Shown piece after piece: positions 11,580-21,567 of a DNA stretch of 64,000 bases. Numbering within the stretch: the first letter of the stretch is position 1; the number at the start of each line of letters is the position of its first letter. Source of the stretch: Auricularia sp. M13. Its lineage: Eukaryota; Basidiomycota; Agaricomycetes; Auriculariales; Auriculariaceae. The translations under genes were made by a program, and so were the position numbers. Location: assembly GCA_037042915.1 (NCBI GenBank), contig CM073198.1, positions 1,860,001 through 1,924,000 of the forward strand. Reading direction: 5' to 3'. The notes below the pieces were generated by a model, which saw only the letters and a program-made list of their open reading frames with translations, made no database searches and was not told where the DNA came from.

Positions 11580-12063
11580 ATGCACTCGATGCGCCCGCAG
11601 TACCAGCACCGGCCGCTCTCGCCCGCCCAGCCAGAGCCCGGCAAGCGCGTCGTCGACGCCCTCACGACCGTCAAGGCCATGTACGACGCCATCGTCGACG
11701 ACAACCGCGCCATGCGCCAGACGAACGGCAACCTCGACGCCAAAGGCACGTTGTACACTCTCCTCTGCCCGCTGCTCGCCGCCGCTGACGACGCCGGGCA
11801 CAGTAAAACGCTTCCTGCAGGACCTGAACGACGTCGCGTCCGAGCTGCGCGCGCTCGAGGCGCGGCACCGGCGCGACCGCGAGACGTACGAGGCCGAGGT
11901 CCGCCGCCTGCGCGACGAGATCGACGCCGTCCGCCACCCCGCCCCGCCGCCGCGCCTGCGCACCCCGTCGCCCGACCGCGACCGCGACCGCCTGCGCGAC
12001 AAGCCGCGGCCGCAGCCCCAACAGGGCCCGCCGCCGTCCGCCCCGCCGCCGCCGCCGTTGTAG
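11580..12063 (+). CDS. Small coiled-coil protein, function unknown
   Basis: Predicted exons 11580-11745 and 11804-12063 encode 141 aa. Exon 1 gives a basic/proline-rich start and the helical stretch VVDALTTVKAMYDAIVDDNR. Exon 2 gives a charged coiled coil starting KRFLQDLNDVASELRALEAR and a Pro/Arg-rich tail. The only join that keeps both good frames uses a GC donor (AAAG|GCACGT) with a normal CAG acceptor, a 58-nt intron. GT sites nearby would put exon 2 in an Arg/Pro-rich frame that does not look like protein. Not recognised as a named family. A 12-bp (CCTG)3-like run and a CA repeat follow the stop, in the presumed 3' UTR. Confidence 0.65.
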
Positions 12064-13414
12064 ACCCCGTCCACTGTATACTTTTCCTCTCTCTCTCATG
12101 CTGCCTGCCTGCCTGCCTGCACACACACGCTTCGTCCTTGTGCGTTTTCTTGCAATTGCACCTCTTTGGCGATCAAAATGACTAAAGACGGCGAGCGCGT
12201 CCCTGTATTATCTCGATCGTAAGCGGCTGTGCTGCCGCGCCCTCTTCCCACGCCCCCTGCATCCACCACAGCCCATCCAACCCACGCGCCGCACCGTCCG
12301 CCGCCAGCGCTGCAATCATAGGACAACAAGGTAACAGTACAAAGTAACTGGTACCTAACACGACGCTTCCCCTCCGGACATATCGTACATAACAAAACCG
12401 CCAGCTTCCAGTCAAGCCGCACGTGCAAGCCGCTGCCGAAGCACAGCCATCCGCTCTGCAAAACTCGACCCCTCTCTCATCTTGGTTTAGCGCCAGACTG
12501 GAAGCTAATCTCCGTGGCAGATCCTTCAGCACCTCGAGCTTGTGAATGAGCATGAGAACTTGAAATGAAAGAGATAGCACCTAGGCGTCGGCAGTGAGTG
12601 CGTCATCGATACATATTGTACCCATCCCGTATCCGTATCCGTGTTCGTAATACCGCGGAATGGCCGAAAGAATTGGCTCAAGAAATGAACGCCAAACGCG
12701 AGGGAGGAAATAATTAAACGCGGGCGCGTTCAATTTCAAGGCAGGCAGCCACCGGACGCAGCGAGCGCATCCTCCACTGCCCACCCCGCTCCGATTCCGA
12801 ATCTCCGGCTCTGGAACCGCTAAGCGGCTGCACTACTGAGGCTGAGGATGGGATTCTTCCAGTGAATTTTGCTGCACTCCGAAACGGACTCAGGCTGGCA
12901 TGACTTGATCTCACCTGCGCCCTGCGCGATGCAACTTGAAGCTCATGGCAAGCGCAGAATGTATGTGCTCTAGATCTAGAATACGGAGACGAGACGACAG
13001 AAATGAATGCGTAGAAGTAAGAGGACCGCACGTCTTCCGAGTCGGATGTCCGTTCTGCAGAACACCAGCCAGCCCGACTCGGAGTGCAATAAGTTAACAG
13101 CGTACTCCGCACCCCAGCCATCTCCGAACCCCGAGCCCGGACACGACCTTGGAATCTCAGTGGAAGCTGCGTACAGGCCGCAGCTTCTCCCGCAGCGCAT
13201 TGACTCACACATCGAAATGCTCCGGCTCTGAATCTGACTCTGATGTGCCACCTGCCGTCCGGATATGGAACAGGATGGCGAGAAGAAGGTAACACTGCTA
13301 ACAGTAACAGGACCCTGGCCTGACGCGGTGACGGTGCGCGCTTCGCGAAGGTGTCGGTGTTGGTGTCGGTGCGCTGGAATTCTGATCCATTGACAGGAGC
13401 GTTTCATGTCATCT
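12064..13414. other. Intergenic region left of the LINE
   Basis: About 1.35 kb between the coiled-coil gene and the LINE target-site duplication. Several frames of 70-190 codons occur but none shows family motifs, and they contradict one another across strands. No gene is supported. Confidence 0.5.
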
Positions 13415-13422
13415 CAGGCTTG

Positions 13423-13427
<5 letters not shown>
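13415..13427. repeat. Left target-site duplication of the LINE
   Basis: CAGGCTTGTACTT sits directly against the poly(T) run at 13426-13461 and is repeated exactly at 24921-24933. A 13-bp direct repeat flanking a poly-A-tailed element is the signature of target-primed reverse transcription. The last TT overlaps the T run, so the true length is 11-13 bp. Confidence 0.88.

Positions 13428-13461
<34 letters not shown>
13426..13461 (-). repeat. Poly(A) tail of the LINE (36 T on + strand)
   Basis: An uninterrupted run of 36 T on the plus strand, at the 3' end of the minus-strand LINE. One or two T may belong to the target site. A homopolymer of this length without interruptions suggests a recent insertion. 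Confidence 0.85.
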
Positions 13462-13462
<1 letters not shown>

Positions 13463-13629
13463 GGAGCATCAGAGGGCCCACAATCACATAGTGACCTAGG
13501 TTGCCTCCTTATCCGCGAGCGGATGCTTAGTCAGGCGGGGCGAACCGCCAACTTGTATTCGAACGTGACGTCTCCGACCGGAGAAATATCTGTTAGCACG
13601 CCCTGGTCGGGCAGTGTGGGGCTTGGAGG

Positions 13630-16600
13630 TTATCCGACACCTGCGCGTCGTCCGCCTCCCGTACCCACTAAAACTCCGGTTCGCCGGGGTGTTTTCCCAA
13701 ATGCGAAATTTCGTTCATTCAGCAGGTCAGACCATGTGTCCTTTACCAGCCAACGGCATACCGCCTGGCGCTTGTACCTCCGGCGGTTTGCCAACAATTT
13801 GTCTTGTGAGAATCGCAGCTTGCGCATCTTGCCCCAGCGTTTGATGATATCCGCGCGGGGTAGAACCCAATCAGGGTCATCTGCGTGTCCAACACGCGTC
13901 TCGCATCGCACCTTCCAGATGAGGAAGGCGGATTCCGACACCAGGATGCGAAACAGTCGCTCGGTGGGTTTGCAGCGCGCGGAACCACCGCCTGCGAACT
14001 GAGCCGTGGCACAGCCCCATACCATTCCCATGTCTATCTTGACCTTCACTCTTTTATGTCTCATGAATTCTTGTACCATTGCCCAAACATGCTTCTGTCC
14101 AGTGTCCGGGCATACAAATAAAATGTGCTCCATGGATTCTTCCACTCCGCACTTGGGGCACATGCTGTACCCCCGCCAGGGGTCGGGCATCTTGGCGAAA
14201 TAGTCGCCTATTTTATGGGCACTGTGGATGCCCTTCCATAGAAAGTTCCGCGCGGCCCGTGAGATGTCCGGGGAACGCAGGCTGTTCCAAATTTGCGCTG
14301 CCGTCGGAGTGTACGCGCACTCTCGCCGCACGCTCTCCTGGATGCGGCGCACGTTCACGGTTGTCGCCCGTCTCGGAGCCGTCGCGACTTGCACTGCGTG
14401 TCTGACTGCATCGTGTGCTCGTCTCTGGTTAATGCTGCATAGTGCGATCCCGGGCTTGTCGAACGCAACGTTGGTGGGAGGGATATGGTCGTGGTCCGGG
14501 CCTAATTCGGCCGCTATTACGGCCATCTTGCGCGCATTGGCCAGTTCTGGCCAATCTTTGGCTCTCGACTTGTTAACTACCGTGAAGGATGTCTCGGCTG
14601 GGCGCGATCTCAGCGCCGCCACCACCGCACGCAGCACATCTGCCTCTAGGGCCATTTCCATCCATCCGCGGTCCTCGTGGAATTCCAGACGAGTTGTGAA
14701 AATTTCAGCGATTTGCTTGCACGTCGTCACCACATGCAACGGTTTCCCCGCCACTGTCCGTCGTGCTGCTAGCAGGAGCGCGTAGGCTAAACTGCCGATG
14801 TATGAATGCGATTTGCCTGGGCATCTGCCCACGACGTCGTCGACTTCGCCGTCAGGGAAGTGCGCTGCGAACCCTCCCCGTGCGGCTGCTGTGTTCGCGC
14901 GAAAAACGGCGCCGCCGAGGAAGACTTGTATTGGTGATTCCCCAGGGCGAGCGTATTCCCGCTCCGCTGCGTCTCCACGCATCACTTCCGCGGCCGTTCT
15001 CGGTGCCATGCCTATCGTGTTCACGAAGAGGCGGAAATACCGACTAATATCCGCGCCTTGGTCGAGCGTGGTGTTGAAAACGATCGGCTCGCCATCTATT
15101 ATCGCCGTTTGACGCTGGTCTTCAAAGAGTTGCCACAGGCTATTATCTGGGGTCAGGCAGGCTGTGCTCGGGTTCCATTTCGGCGCGATGTCGCCGAGAA
15201 TGTCCCGCGCGAGCTCTTGACACTTGTACGGCTTCGCGCAACCTTCGAACCTATCATCCTCGCAATTTGCACAATCGCATACCGAGTTTTCTTCGTGGTC
15301 CTGCTCGTCCTGCTCGACTAGTTCTTCGAGGTCTTCAACTGTTGCGACCGCGTGAGCGGTCTTGATGCATCGCATGCGTGGCCGGCTGCCTCGTAGTGCA
15401 ACCGCATTCGTGAGTGCAGGATGGCCCCAGATGACCATTCTGCCGCGTATGTCGTCCGGGATATATGGGGCGTCCATGCACAGATGGTATTTCTCAGCAA
15501 CGCGCACTATTTGTCTGAGCATGAACGGCAGCTTCTTGTTATTAGCGTGCCAGTCTTGTTTGAAAGGGTTGAGCCTCGCCGCTGGAGGGACCCTACGCGC
15601 ATCTTTCCCTATAATCGCTGCACGGAACACGTGGTCAGCTATGAAGGCCCAAGCCGGGCGCACTTCATCCGGTGATAAGTACGCTTTTAACCATGTTAAG
15701 TATTGCGCCTCGTTTCTTCCCTCAGCGTGGAAGAGACCTGCGCCGCCCTCGTTCTTGGGGCTGCGGAGGGTATTCATGTTTATCGGATGCCTGCGTGTAG
15801 AGCTCCAGAAGAAGCTCAGGGACATCTTATCCAGCTTCTTCTCGATCCCGCGCGGCATCCCCTGCGCCGCGGTGAGGAACTGCGTGTATCCACCGCAGAT
15901 AACCTGCGAGAGGATGCCCCTGCCATTTAGGGTGGGTTTCTTTTTCTCCCACTTGTCTAGCTGTAGCTGGATCCTGCCTGTGATGACCGACCACGCATTC
16001 GCGTTTTCCACACCATTCCCAGGCCATGTGCCCAGAATGCGCGTCGGCTCGCCGTCTCTCGCGATTCTTATCCCTTCTGGGATGGGCTCATCGCCTGGAT
16101 GTAGTCGCCGTGATTCCAGCAGCTCTGCCCGGTACCCGATTGTGCCTAAGGGTATGATCTCTGTTTTCGTGACGTTAAAACGCGCACCTGCCGCTAGGCA
16201 CCAGCGGTTCAGGATGTCGAGCAACAGCTGGTATGAGTCGTCCTCGCTGAGGTAGACCGTCGTATCGTCTGCGTAAAGTGTGGCTATAAGTTTGTGTTCT
16301 AGGCCCTCTATCTCATATCCCTTCAACGTCGAGCGTCTTAGCATGGCTGACAGGGGCTCAATGGCGAGGTTGAATAGCAAGCACGAGAGGGGGTCGCCTT
16401 GGCGGACCCCCCTCGTGACTTTGAAACGTGAGCTCATAAAGCCGTTCACCATAACCGACGTGAATGCGTTGTCATAAAGCATCCGTACGGTTTTGACAAA
16501 GGCATCTGGGAGGCCGAAGGCCTTGAGTACTCTATGGAGGTAGTCATGCCGTATGCGGTCGTAAGCTTTCTCCTGATCGAGCGCGATGATTGCGCCATTC

Positions 16601-19020
16601 TCTTCCATGACCTCTGCATAGTTCAGAATCAATGATGATATCTTGGTATGGTCCGCGATGCTGCGGCCTCGCACGAAGCCCGCCTGTGACTCATGTATGA
16701 GTAGAGGAGCGGCACGTGCTAACTTGAGCGCGAGCGCCTTGGTATAGATCTTATAATCGGTATTGAGTAGCGTGATTGGGCGATAGTTTTCGATCTTGCT
16801 ACGCTCACCCTTTTTGTACAGCGGGCACAGCCATCCTTCTGTAAATGCTGACCCTGGGACGAGCCCGTGAGTCTCCATATCCTGGAACGCAGCCGTCATG
16901 AGCTTGACCACACTGAACCACGGGTTGTCTTTGTCCCTGGTCATGCAGTGGCACTGATGCAGTGCTTTCCAGAGCTCGTAAATGGTGCCGTCCACTCCAG
17001 CGGCCGACCCGTTTTTGGCTGCCAACAGCGACTCCGTGATGTCGTCTTCGGACACACTCCGGCAAAGGCCGGCGTCCTCCGCCGCGCGGGCATTTTCGCC
17101 CACATGCTCCAGGGTGTGTAGAATGGCATCTTCCCTGGCAGCCTCATCCACATCCAGGTCTTTGGCTTGAATATCGCAGTGGTAGGCTCCCGCGAGTTCC
17201 GCCATTCCTTTCGAATCTTGGACGTACGTCGGCGGATCTGAGCCCGGGCGCTCAAGGTGTGGCAGAGTTTCTTTTTGGTATTTATCTTTGGTCCAACTGA
17301 ACCAACCTTTGTGCATCGTTTCTCCGATCGCCCACGCTCTCGTAGAGCGATGTACGAAATTGAGCTCGTGCACGGCGTCTTGCGCGTGGTGCAGTGCCAA
17401 CTCAGCCTTGCGGAGCCGCTCGCGAGCTTCATCTCTGGCTTCGTCGGAGACAGCGGACAGAAGCTCTGCTGCAGCTTCGCCCCTCTCCGATTCGGCTTTC
17501 TTGCGTGTCGTGTCCCGGGCGCAGCTCATATCTTTGCTGCGCTGCCGCGCACATTCTATGACTTTCTCTTTGAAATGGGACCATGTGAGTTGCGCATTAC
17601 GGTCCTCAGATCGTCCGGAGTCTGAAATGAGACCGAGCTCATCCTGTGCATCTTTTCCTAGCTTGTTCACGGCGTTCATGAATTTGGTGTCGCGTGTGAG
17701 CGACTCTTTCATCGTCCAGCGCCCAGGACCAATCTCCGGTGCGTCTAGGCTCGTCAGCTCGACCTGAACTCTGCTATGGTCGTTGACCGTCAGGTTCGAG
17801 ACATTTATGCTCCAGTTCCTGCTTCCACGCAGAAGAGGGCGGGACAGGTATATTCTGTCTATGCGTGAGAGCGTCGTCTGCGCTGCATTCCGCCAGGTCC
17901 AGTCAATTTTGTCAGGAAAGGTGCTGCGCCAGCCGTCTATTACCCTCATATATGATTTAAGGGAGTCAAAAGATGCGGGAGCGTCAATGCGAGCAGAGTG
18001 CGCGGGGAAACGGTCTATAGTGTCCTCCACGAAGTTAAAATCTCCGAGCAGTACATCGGGTCTGGGGAAGGTGCGCGGAAGACGTCGAAGTTTGCGTCTC
18101 ACTTTACCCCAGAATTGATAATTCTCGTTTGCGTCGGTCGGCGCATACACCGCCAACAGTGATAAGGTTTCGCCCCGGTGCCATTCCATTGTAGCAGCGA
18201 TGGCTCGCCCGGGAATAATTTCGTGCGACACTACAGTCTTGTAGTTTGTTAAATTCTTGTTGAAAATCAACGCAACACCTCCCGCACCGGTTGCATTTTC
18301 CGGATGCGCCGAGTTCTCAACGTGTAAATGGTCGTAGAAGAGGTTAATCTCCTCGATGTGCTCCGGAGAAAGGTGAGTTTCCTGTACCGCGATGATCCCA
18401 ATCTTCGCTCGTCTAATATCATCGGCGAGCTTTTTCCATTTCATGCTCCCCGCAATCTTGGGCGCACCCCGGCCCCGCATGTTTTCTGAGGCAACTCTGA
18501 GGTACGCCTTGGTATTCTTTACGGATCGGTAGCCCGCTGATTGACTCGTCCCGTCCTGTGAGACGGTAGAGGTGCTCCCCGGCGGCGACGGCGATGGGGA
18601 CGCCGAGTGCGGGAGAGAACGTGGCGCCGACTGTGCCCATGATGGGGTCACGTCGTCGCCATTTGCCACTTGCTGAGTGCGTGGCGGGGTCGCATCGTGC
18701 GAATCCCCGGACTGGTGTGTCTGCGGTACGGTAGCCGCATTTTCTTGCGTTGCCGCAAGACTATTCGACGCCCTCGGCGCGTCGCCCGCTCCCTGCTGGC
18801 CCGTTCGGGAGCCTTCAGGGCCAGCGGCGAGTGGGGAGGCGCTCGTGCCGGGCGGTGGCATCCTGCCGCCTAAGATCCCGGCGCCATCTTCCCTGAGAGG
18901 AGCGGCAGGAGATGACTCCTCCGGTCCGGCGCTGGGGTTCGTAATTCCAAGCCTGTCAATTGTCTCCTGAGGGGGGTTATTCAAATTTGAGATAGGTTGC
19001 ACTGTCGTTCTCGCGGACAC
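13630..19020 (-). CDS. LINE ORF2: endonuclease and reverse transcriptase
   Basis: Single open frame of 1796 aa. Residues about 173-421 form an APE-type endonuclease: ASENMRGRG, AVQETHL, YAPTD, LLGDFNF, SRIDRIYLS and NDHSRVQVEL supply the expected N, E, D/N and DH positions. Residues about 725-960 form the reverse transcriptase, with IALDQEKAYDRI, TRGVRQGDPLS and the catalytic YADD at about 916-919. A Cys cluster (CDCANC..GC..YKC, about 1248-1267) follows. An RNase-H-like region lies at about 1365-1505, but the expected acidic residues appear replaced (FLGG, VTTCK). A CCHC finger, CPKCGVEESMEHILFVC, sits at about 1621-1637. The protein nicks target DNA and copies its RNA there. All endonuclease and RT motifs look intact. 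Confidence 0.95.
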   Translation of the reverse strand: MSARTTVQPISNLNNPPQETIDRLGITNPSAGPEESSPAAPLREDGAGILGGRMPPPGTSASPLAAGPEGSRTGQQGAGDAPRASNSLAATQENAATVPQTHQSGDSHDATPPRTQQVANGDDVTPSWAQSAPRSLPHSASPSPSPPGSTSTVSQDGTSQSAGYRSVKNTKAYLRVASENMRGRGAPKIAGSMKWKKLADDIRRAKIGIIAVQETHLSPEHIEEINLFYDHLHVENSAHPENATGAGGVALIFNKNLTNYKTVVSHEIIPGRAIAATMEWHRGETLSLLAVYAPTDANENYQFWGKVRRKLRRLPRTFPRPDVLLGDFNFVEDTIDRFPAHSARIDAPASFDSLKSYMRVIDGWRSTFPDKIDWTWRNAAQTTLSRIDRIYLSRPLLRGSRNWSINVSNLTVNDHSRVQVELTSLDAPEIGPGRWTMKESLTRDTKFMNAVNKLGKDAQDELGLISDSGRSEDRNAQLTWSHFKEKVIECARQRSKDMSCARDTTRKKAESERGEAAAELLSAVSDEARDEARERLRKAELALHHAQDAVHELNFVHRSTRAWAIGETMHKGWFSWTKDKYQKETLPHLERPGSDPPTYVQDSKGMAELAGAYHCDIQAKDLDVDEAAREDAILHTLEHVGENARAAEDAGLCRSVSEDDITESLLAAKNGSAAGVDGTIYELWKALHQCHCMTRDKDNPWFSVVKLMTAAFQDMETHGLVPGSAFTEGWLCPLYKKGERSKIENYRPITLLNTDYKIYTKALALKLARAAPLLIHESQAGFVRGRSIADHTKISSLILNYAEVMEENGAIIALDQEKAYDRIRHDYLHRVLKAFGLPDAFVKTVRMLYDNAFTSVMVNGFMSSRFKVTRGVRQGDPLSCLLFNLAIEPLSAMLRRSTLKGYEIEGLEHKLIATLYADDTTVYLSEDDSYQLLLDILNRWCLAAGARFNVTKTEIIPLGTIGYRAELLESRRLHPGDEPIPEGIRIARDGEPTRILGTWPGNGVENANAWSVITGRIQLQLDKWEKKKPTLNGRGILSQVICGGYTQFLTAAQGMPRGIEKKLDKMSLSFFWSSTRRHPINMNTLRSPKNEGGAGLFHAEGRNEAQYLTWLKAYLSPDEVRPAWAFIADHVFRAAIIGKDARRVPPAARLNPFKQDWHANNKKLPFMLRQIVRVAEKYHLCMDAPYIPDDIRGRMVIWGHPALTNAVALRGSRPRMRCIKTAHAVATVEDLEELVEQDEQDHEENSVCDCANCEDDRFEGCAKPYKCQELARDILGDIAPKWNPSTACLTPDNSLWQLFEDQRQTAIIDGEPIVFNTTLDQGADISRYFRLFVNTIGMAPRTAAEVMRGDAAEREYARPGESPIQVFLGGAVFRANTAAARGGFAAHFPDGEVDDVVGRCPGKSHSYIGSLAYALLLAARRTVAGKPLHVVTTCKQIAEIFTTRLEFHEDRGWMEMALEADVLRAVVAALRSRPAETSFTVVNKSRAKDWPELANARKMAVIAAELGPDHDHIPPTNVAFDKPGIALCSINQRRAHDAVRHAVQVATAPRRATTVNVRRIQESVRRECAYTPTAAQIWNSLRSPDISRAARNFLWKGIHSAHKIGDYFAKMPDPWRGYSMCPKCGVEESMEHILFVCPDTGQKHVWAMVQEFMRHKRVKVKIDMGMVWGCATAQFAGGGSARCKPTERLFRILVSESAFLIWKVRCETRVGHADDPDWVLPRADIIKRWGKMRKLRFSQDKLLANRRRYKRQAVCRWLVKDTWSDLLNERNFAFGKTPRRTGVLVGTGGGRRAGVG

Positions 19021-19607
19021 GGGTCAGTGCACCCGAGCCGCACAGCTGGCAAGCGGCCAGCGCGCCGAACTATGCCGTTCAGTACCGTGCTGGACGCCCG
19101 GGCATCCAGCACTTCCCTCGGGCTTCAGCGTCTCCGCGCGGGTCGTTCGAGGCCTAAATAAGCCACCGCTTTCCTGACAGCTTTCCTGCACCTTGCGGCC
19201 AGTATATTTGGGCAGTCAGGGCACTCACTTACGGTTCGTGCGTAGCCGGTCAGTGCTGTGCATCGGATCCATGCCGGTTCAGGTTCTCGATGTACAGCTT
19301 CAGGTCTGCATCTACACTGACAAGAAGGGCAGACTGTTAGTAAATGGGAATCACACCGTGCAATGAGCGTATCATGGCCAGTGTATCATTGCGAGCATAC
19401 TAAGTACAGCGGCAACGCAACCATGCGGATCGCGTGTGGACAGCGCGGTCGACAGCGGCAGAGAAGTCGGGTGAGAGGGCGCATGCGACGGTGGTCATAA
19501 TGAGCGACATGGAAAGAGAGGGTGCGGGGAAGAAGATGGTAGGGGGGAGTGGGAGGGAGACGAGGCTGGGCGAGGAGGAGCGCGAAGTTGCGCCCTCACT
19601 TGACACC

Positions 19608-21434
19608 TTAGAGTCCGAAATTTGCGGCGCCGCGCCCGCGTGCTCGTACCGCGCTGCCGCCACGCCCTGCGCCGCCACCGCGGCCTGCGCCGCCCCGCGA
19701 CCTGCGCCGCCTCCGCGGCCAGCGCCGTTGCCGCGTCCTCCTCCGTTTCCGCGGCCGCGGCCGCCTTGGCCTTGTCCTCGACCGCGTTGGCCGCCGCGCG
19801 GCTGCCGCGCGTGGCGTTGCCGCGCGTCGCGCTGCCACCGCCAGACGGAGCCCGCGCGCGATGTTGAGCGCATTGCCGCGAGTAGAGGCAGCGTGCGCAG
19901 GCTGTTGTTGCAGGCGATGCCAGCCGACGACATCGAGGGTCCTGCAGCATCCATTCGGGTGCGAGACGCCGCCACAGTGGGTGCATGTCCAGCCTGGGTC
20001 AAGCATCCGCCCGGTGCCCTTGAACGGGTCCATGAGCGGCGTGCTGCGGATGCGCCGGCGAAGCTCGCGGAAGAGCTCGTCGGAGAGATAGCTGGCGTCG
20101 GCGTACACGTTGTATTGAGTAAGCGTTGTCGGGAACGGCTCCTTGACTTTGATTTCGAGCGGGATGGCGCGGATCGAGTCCTTGAAGGCCTGACGCAGCT
20201 GGTCTGCGTCTCTCCCAGCGCGGAGCGCAGCGTGGCTTGAGGTGATGATTAGCAACGGGTCAAGCTGTGTGGGCAGCTGCGCGTACCGGTCAAAGATGCC
20301 CGAGATGAGCGGGTTCGCGAACCAGTCACGACGGCACGCGGCCTCAGTCTCCTCGTCGTCCATGTCCGAGCCGTGGACGGTCCCATAGAACGGCGCGGCG
20401 TGGAGGTGGTAGCGAAAGGTGATAACGTTGCAGCGGCCGTACACGGTGAAGCGCGAGCTCAGAATGAGCCTGCGCACTGCCTTTGTGATGTCGTGCAGGA
20501 GGAACGTGTATGGGTGAATGCCAGTGGGGTGGTCCGGGTCCGAGTCCCCGTGCGCGAGCTTGCCGCCGATGCCCGCGCCGTCGAGCTCAGAGCGCAGGCA
20601 GGCCTTGATGATCGCGTTGTCGACCTTCGACATGTCCTCGACGCCGTGGATGTGCCGCAGGCGAATGATGACCTTTGCCCCGGGGCAGGCGTTCCAGGCG
20701 GCTCGAGTGTCCGGGTGCAGCCCTACCAGGTGCTCGTCTTCAAACATGCCGTCGATTGCCCAAGCGTCCATCGAGGCACTGACGAAGACGGTAGCGTCCT
20801 CGTAGCCCGCCGGGACGTACGGCAGTGGGGCCTCGACGGGTTCGGCAGCATCCTCGGCCACCGAGTCATCATCAGAGTAGACTGACTCCACGTCCGCCGG
20901 CGGAGGCTGCGCCGCCGGGTACTCGTACAAGTCGTCGTCGTCGTCGTTCCCGCCATCCATGAGGACGTCTCCGTCTACGTCGATGGGCGGTTCGTGTTGC
21001 TCTGCGGCCGCCGCAGGCTCGCGCCGGTCGGTTGGGCGAGGACAGGGCGCGGGGCCGGACGGTGTAGGCAGCCCAGGCGGGGCCGGGACATGGGCGGAGG
21101 TGGGCAGTGTGCCCGGTGGCCGTGACTGGCCGGGGACCCGCGAGGGGGAGCGTGAGTGCCTACGTCCATTCGATGGGGAACGGAGGCGTGAGTGGGAGCG
21201 TGCGCGTGGGAGTGCGCCCGGCAGGGTCCTGGCCGCGTCCACGCGAGAGGTAATCGCGCTCTTCTCGCGCCATTCCTGGAGGCGCGAGGACGAGCCACGG
21301 CGGCGGGCGGTGGCCCCGGCAGACGGTGAGGCTGGGTCGCAGGGGATGTCGACGTCCTTCCTGAAGAAGTCCGCGCCGTCGGTCTGCAGTTGCTGGCGAA
21401 GCTGCGCAGTATCTGCCGGAGCAGAGATCGACAT
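19608..21434 (-). CDS. LINE ORF1: RNA-binding protein with zinc knuckle
   Basis: Open frame of 608 aa upstream of ORF2. The first 200 residues are Pro/Ser/Arg-rich and low-complexity. A globular centre runs from about PYVPAGYEDATVFVSAS to PLMDPFKGTGRML. One CCHC knuckle, CTHCGGVSHPNGCC (about residues 483-497), is followed by a very basic Arg-rich tail. This is the layout of LINE ORF1 proteins that coat the element RNA. In a neighbouring frame the tail region reads as an RGG-type sequence (GGRGRGNGGGRG), so the real C-terminus could lie in that frame; the sequence alone does not decide. The start ATG at 21434 gives MSISAPADTAQLRQQ; an earlier start in this frame was not seen. Confidence 0.85.
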   Translation of the reverse strand: MSISAPADTAQLRQQLQTDGADFFRKDVDIPCDPASPSAGATARRRGSSSRLQEWREKSAITSRVDAARTLPGALPRARSHSRLRSPSNGRRHSRSPSRVPGQSRPPGTLPTSAHVPAPPGLPTPSGPAPCPRPTDRREPAAAAEQHEPPIDVDGDVLMDGGNDDDDDLYEYPAAQPPPADVESVYSDDDSVAEDAAEPVEAPLPYVPAGYEDATVFVSASMDAWAIDGMFEDEHLVGLHPDTRAAWNACPGAKVIIRLRHIHGVEDMSKVDNAIIKACLRSELDGAGIGGKLAHGDSDPDHPTGIHPYTFLLHDITKAVRRLILSSRFTVYGRCNVITFRYHLHAAPFYGTVHGSDMDDEETEAACRRDWFANPLISGIFDRYAQLPTQLDPLLIITSSHAALRAGRDADQLRQAFKDSIRAIPLEIKVKEPFPTTLTQYNVYADASYLSDELFRELRRRIRSTPLMDPFKGTGRMLDPGWTCTHCGGVSHPNGCCRTLDVVGWHRLQQQPAHAASTRGNALNIARGLRLAVAARRAATPRAAAARRPTRSRTRPRRPRPRKRRRTRQRRWPRRRRRSRGGAGRGGGAGRGGSAVRARGRGAANFGL

Positions 21435-21567
21435 GTCCGAGCTCTAAGGCTCGTTAGTCCCTGCGTGCGCGTGTGTAGGACATGCTCACAGTGCGGCTGG
21501 GCACCGTGGTAGCAGGAATTTTCGCGCTTGCCGCCTGTGCCGCGGTGAAAGTGAACTTGGCGCATCG

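Noticed and set aside
12714-13295. A 193-codon minus-strand frame left of the LINE
   Set aside because: No motifs and no conserved-looking blocks; overlapping frames on the plus strand are just as good.
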